A stretch of DNA of 64,000 bases from Prosthecobacter debontii (GTDB taxonomy: Bacteria > Verrucomicrobiota > Verrucomicrobiia > Verrucomicrobiales > Verrucomicrobiaceae). The position numbers and the translations under genes are program-made. The notes under the pieces were generated by a model, which searched no databases, had not been told where the DNA came from, and saw only the letters and a program-made list of their open reading frames with translations. The stretch is taken from contig CAMAQH010000001.1 in assembly GCA_945860295.1 (NCBI GenBank), positions 62,001 through 126,000 of the forward strand, read 5' to 3'. Below are positions 61,943-64,000 of this stretch, one piece after another (the first letter of the stretch is position 1; every line of letters begins with the position of its first letter).

Positions 61943-62371
61943 ATGCACGCCGCAGGCCCCAAGAACCCACTCCATGGCATCACGCTGGAGAAAATGCTCA
62001 TTCAGCTCGAAGCCCACTACGGCTGGGAGATGCTGGGTCAGATGATCAAGATCAACTGTTTTAGTTTTCATCCCAGCATCAAGTCCAGCCTCATCTTCCT
62101 GCGCCGAACTCCCTGGGCGCGAGCAAAGGTGGAGGAACTTTATCTCGACTCGATTCCCGATATGCAACCCAAAGTCGAACCCGCACTTGCATCAGGCACG
62201 GTGCAGATTGCTGACCTCGACATAGGCCTGACGGAGACGCGCGGAGATCTCGCGCATGAGCACCTGCAAGAGAGTGATCTTCAAACTCGGTTAAGTGAGG
62301 GTCAGAGCGATGAACCAAGCGCAAGTGCTGATGAGGCACTCGACCGTGTCGACAGCGAGCACGTCGACTAA
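61943..62371 (+). CDS. DUF2132 (VF530) family protein with an abnormal C-terminal extension
   Basis: 142 residues from ATG 61943. Residues 1-65 match the VF530 family well: [22 protein letters not shown], then [20 protein letters not shown] and [12 protein letters not shown]. The family normally ends near this point (about 70-80 residues). Here about 75 further acidic, Ser/Asp-rich residues follow, and most of them lie antisense to the collapsed glutaminase-cNMP pseudogene (62192-62667). The extension probably arose when the original stop was lost in the deletion that truncated the neighbour. VF530 proteins are small DNA-binding-like proteins of unknown role. Confidence 0.8.
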   Translation: MHAAGPKNPLHGITLEKMLIQLEAHYGWEMLGQMIKINCFSFHPSIKSSLIFLRRTPWARAKVEELYLDSIPDMQPKVEPALASGTVQIADLDIGLTETRGDLAHEHLQESDLQTRLSEGQSDEPSASADEALDRVDSEHVD

Positions 62372-62667
62372 GCGCGGTGAGTCATTGAGAAAGGCCATCT
62401 CTCCCACGTTCATGCCAGCGGTGAGCACATCAATACGGCGGCAACTTTTCTCTTCGTCGAGGATCTGCTCTTCGGCATTCCCTTCGAGAGGAACAAACAT
62501 CTCTTCGGCACTTCATAGACATGATCATCGCGCGTGGCGATGCAGATGCCGAACCACTTGGGATCAGCTTTGGAAAGTTCGGGAATATAGTCCGCGCCAG
62601 CACCTTCCATGATGGGTGCATAGTGGGCATGGAGTTTCTCAAGATACTCTTGGATAGAAGCGAGCAT
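62192..62667 (-). pseudogene. glutaminase-cNMP-binding fusion, collapsed by internal deletion
   Basis: Three pieces lie in order on the minus strand. From ATG 62667 the start of a glutaminase (IQEYLEKLHAHYAPIMEGAG, ADYIPELSKADPKWFGICIA, HVYEV) runs about 55 residues. A second frame then carries part of a cyclic-nucleotide-binding domain ([40 protein letters not shown]). A third frame gives its end ([20 protein letters not shown] then SNLHRA and a TGA at 62194-62192). Glutaminases fused to STAS/cNMP domains exist in other bacteria. Here the catalytic Ser/Lys region and most of the enzyme are gone, and two frame changes separate the rest. It lies directly downstream of the spermidine-synthase-like gene. 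Confidence 0.78.
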
Positions 62668-62733
62668 CAGACCACACCAAGCTGGTATAGAGCCGAAGAG
62701 GTGGAATATATTCGCGTCTGCAGAATCCATGTC

Positions 62734-63486
62734 TCAAGCCACCGCTGCCTTACCGGGTCGTGTGGCCACAAAGACGGTATGTGTCTTGCGCTTGGCCTGC
62801 GGGTAGGCGCGCGTCGGCACGACCTCGACCTTGAAGCCTGCTTTTTTCAGCCGCTTTTCAAAACGCCGGTCCTGGCTGGCTGACCAAAAAGTCGCGAGGG
62901 CACCTGGCTTCAGGGCTTGCGTGATCGCACCAAAACCCTGTGCCTGATAGAGCCGCGAGTTACCATCCTGAACCATGGCGATGGGGCCATTGTCCACATC
63001 TAGCAGGATCGCGTCATAGTGGCCTTTGGGCGCTTGATTGATCACTTCAAACACATCTCCCACTGTGATCTGCACGCGCGGATCATCCAGCAGCAGACCA
63101 TTCACCGCGCTCAGATGCTCGCGGTTCCAGGCCACAATCTCCGGTAGCAGCTCTGCCACCTGCACCGTGGCATCCTTGGCCACCAGTTCAAGCGCACGAC
63201 GCAGCGTGAAGCCGAAGCCGAGTCCGCCGATCAGCACGCGCGCTCCTGCCAGCGGGCTCAGTCGCGAGCAGGCTAGCTCGGCCAGCACCGTCTCCGATTC
63301 ATACGCATTCGTGCCCATCAGCGGCTGGCGATCCACTCGTAGATAAAAATGCGTGTCGTGTGAGTGCAGTGTCAGTTCGGCACCCTCAGGAGTGCGTGCT
63401 TGGGCGATGTTGAGGAAAGGTTTCAAAAGGAGGTGTTGCCATTCGTGCCAAATGTCACGCTGCGCATCTTGAAATGCGCTGCGCAC
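62734..63486 (-). CDS. spermidine synthase-like methyltransferase-fold protein
   Basis: 250 residues with a Rossmann methyltransferase fold: motif I RVLIGGLGFGFTLRRALELV, acidic VQVAELLPEIVAWNREHL, and the DDPRVQITVGDVFEVI segment followed by YDAILLDVDNGP. This is the spermidine/spermine synthase family, including many uncharacterised members, but the catalytic Asp pair of true synthases is only partly matched. The start is uncertain: an ATG at 63486, or a TTG inside LLLKPFLNIA. The recN gene is divergent, with 43 bases between the starts. Confidence 0.8.
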   Translation of the reverse strand: MRSAFQDAQRDIWHEWQHLLLKPFLNIAQARTPEGAELTLHSHDTHFYLRVDRQPLMGTNAYESETVLAELACSRLSPLAGARVLIGGLGFGFTLRRALELVAKDATVQVAELLPEIVAWNREHLSAVNGLLLDDPRVQITVGDVFEVINQAPKGHYDAILLDVDNGPIAMVQDGNSRLYQAQGFGAITQALKPGALATFWSASQDRRFEKRLKKAGFKVEVVPTRAYPQAKRKTHTVFVATRPGKAAVA

Positions 63487-63529
63487 TCCCCATACTCAGG
63501 CGAACAATTCCCCGACCTCACTGCGCGCC

Positions 63530-64000
63530 ATGCTTTCCTTTCTTAAAATCCGCAACCTAGCCCTCGTCGAGGATGTCACATGGGACCTGGTGCCTGGCCT
63601 CGTCGGAGTAACAGGCGAGACCGGGGCAGGAAAGTCGATCATCGTCGGCGCGCTCAAACTCATCCTCGGCGAGCGCGCGGACCGCAGCCTCATCCGCACC
63701 GGGCAGGACGCCTGCACGGTGGAGGCTAGCTTTCATCTCAAAAACAGTACCGCAGTAGATGCCGTGCTGGAAGAGGCAGGCATGGAGTCCTGCCAGGATG
63801 GTGAGCTGCTCATCAAGCGCACCGTCAGCGCCAGCGGCGCGAACAAGCAGTTTGTTAACTGCTCGCCCGTAACTATCCAGGTGCTCAAAGGGCTGGGGGA
63901 GTTTCTCGTCGATCTGCACGGACCGCATGATCATCAGTCGTTGAACTCGCAGGAGAAGCAGCTTGAGATGCTCGACAAATTTGCCGCGCTCGAAGACTTG
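63530..64000 (+). CDS. recN: DNA repair protein RecN, N-terminal part (continues past the window)
   Basis: 157 codons are visible from ATG 63530, with no stop before the window end. The start MLSFLKIRNLALVEDVTWDL and the Walker A GETGAGKSIIVGALKLILGE, followed by RADRSLIRTGQ, then VSASGANKQFVNCSPVTIQVL and LVDLHGPHDHQSLNS, are all standard RecN. RecN is an SMC-like ATPase that acts early in double-strand-break repair. The gene is divergent from the spermidine-synthase-like gene, and its promoter must lie in the 43-base gap or overlap that gene. Confidence 0.95.
   Translation, partial: MLSFLKIRNLALVEDVTWDLVPGLVGVTGETGAGKSIIVGALKLILGERADRSLIRTGQDACTVEASFHLKNSTAVDAVLEEAGMESCQDGELLIKRTVSASGANKQFVNCSPVTIQVLKGLGEFLVDLHGPHDHQSLNSQEKQLEMLDKFAALEDL

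Noticed and set aside
61943-62371. The long C-terminal part of the DUF2132 frame as a conserved domain
   Set aside because: Its sequence is the antisense of recognisable glutaminase-cNMP pseudogene pieces, so it is not an ancestral domain.

Overview
The window looks like the chromosome of a Verrucomicrobiota bacterium, probably a Prosthecobacter/Verrucomicrobium-like member of Verrucomicrobiales. This is inferred from gene content and no database was searched. Outer-membrane genes (LptD, a TonB-dependent receptor, a TolC/RND efflux set) show a diderm cell. Traits common in the Planctomycetota-Verrucomicrobiota group are a Pirellula/Verrucomicrobium-type heme-binding domain on a sugar-dehydrogenase fusion, a sulfatase with EF-hands, a LEPR-XLL-like surface protein, a very long Ser/Thr kinase and weak Shine-Dalgarno signals. 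No integrated phage, insertion sequence or CRISPR array is visible.

Layout. 1-3.6 kb: a broken NlpC/P60 gene, an ABCG-type transporter with unusual ATPase motifs, an aldo/keto reductase and rpsT with its terminator. 3.7-5.7 kb: an ECF sigma factor and a membrane anti-sigma-like protein carrying YfbK sequence without its vWA domain. 5.7-11.4 kb: a tripartite RND efflux operon. 11.6-13.9 kb: leuA, a decayed MbnP-like gene and tRNA-Glu. 14.1-16.35 kb: an SPFH/flotillin gene behind a c-di-AMP (ydaO/yuaA) riboswitch and a further structured leader. 16.4-23.1 kb: a TonB receptor, a dehydrogenase-multiheme fusion and a decayed hybrid histidine kinase. 23.4-33.6 kb: envelope and housekeeping genes (lptD, UDP-sugar dehydrogenase, rsmB, NusG paralogue, GT9, adenylate kinase, fmt) and a toxin-antitoxin pair with a broken toxin.

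33.6-44.3 kb: an MFS transporter beside a relic of a second MFS copy, a four-helix-bundle gene between 20-bp repeats, a Tat-exported sugar isomerase-like protein, GT4, an esterase, a LacI regulator, a sulfatase and a large beta-repeat surface protein. 44.4-55.96 kb: an AsmA-like protein, a double SGNH hydrolase, a kinase with propeller domains, ggt and a half-MBOAT/AlgJ-like fusion. 55.97-64 kb: rho with a histone-H1-like tail, YebC, accD, ComF, a GT-C protein, a DUF2132 gene running into a collapsed glutaminase-cNMP pseudogene, a spermidine-synthase-like protein and the start of recN.

The strongest points for follow-up are the c-di-AMP riboswitch with its second structured domain ahead of a three-repeat SPFH protein, the MBOAT/SGNH fusion that has lost the catalytic histidine, the YfbK remnant on an anti-sigma factor, and at least six independently decayed accessory genes among intact core genes.
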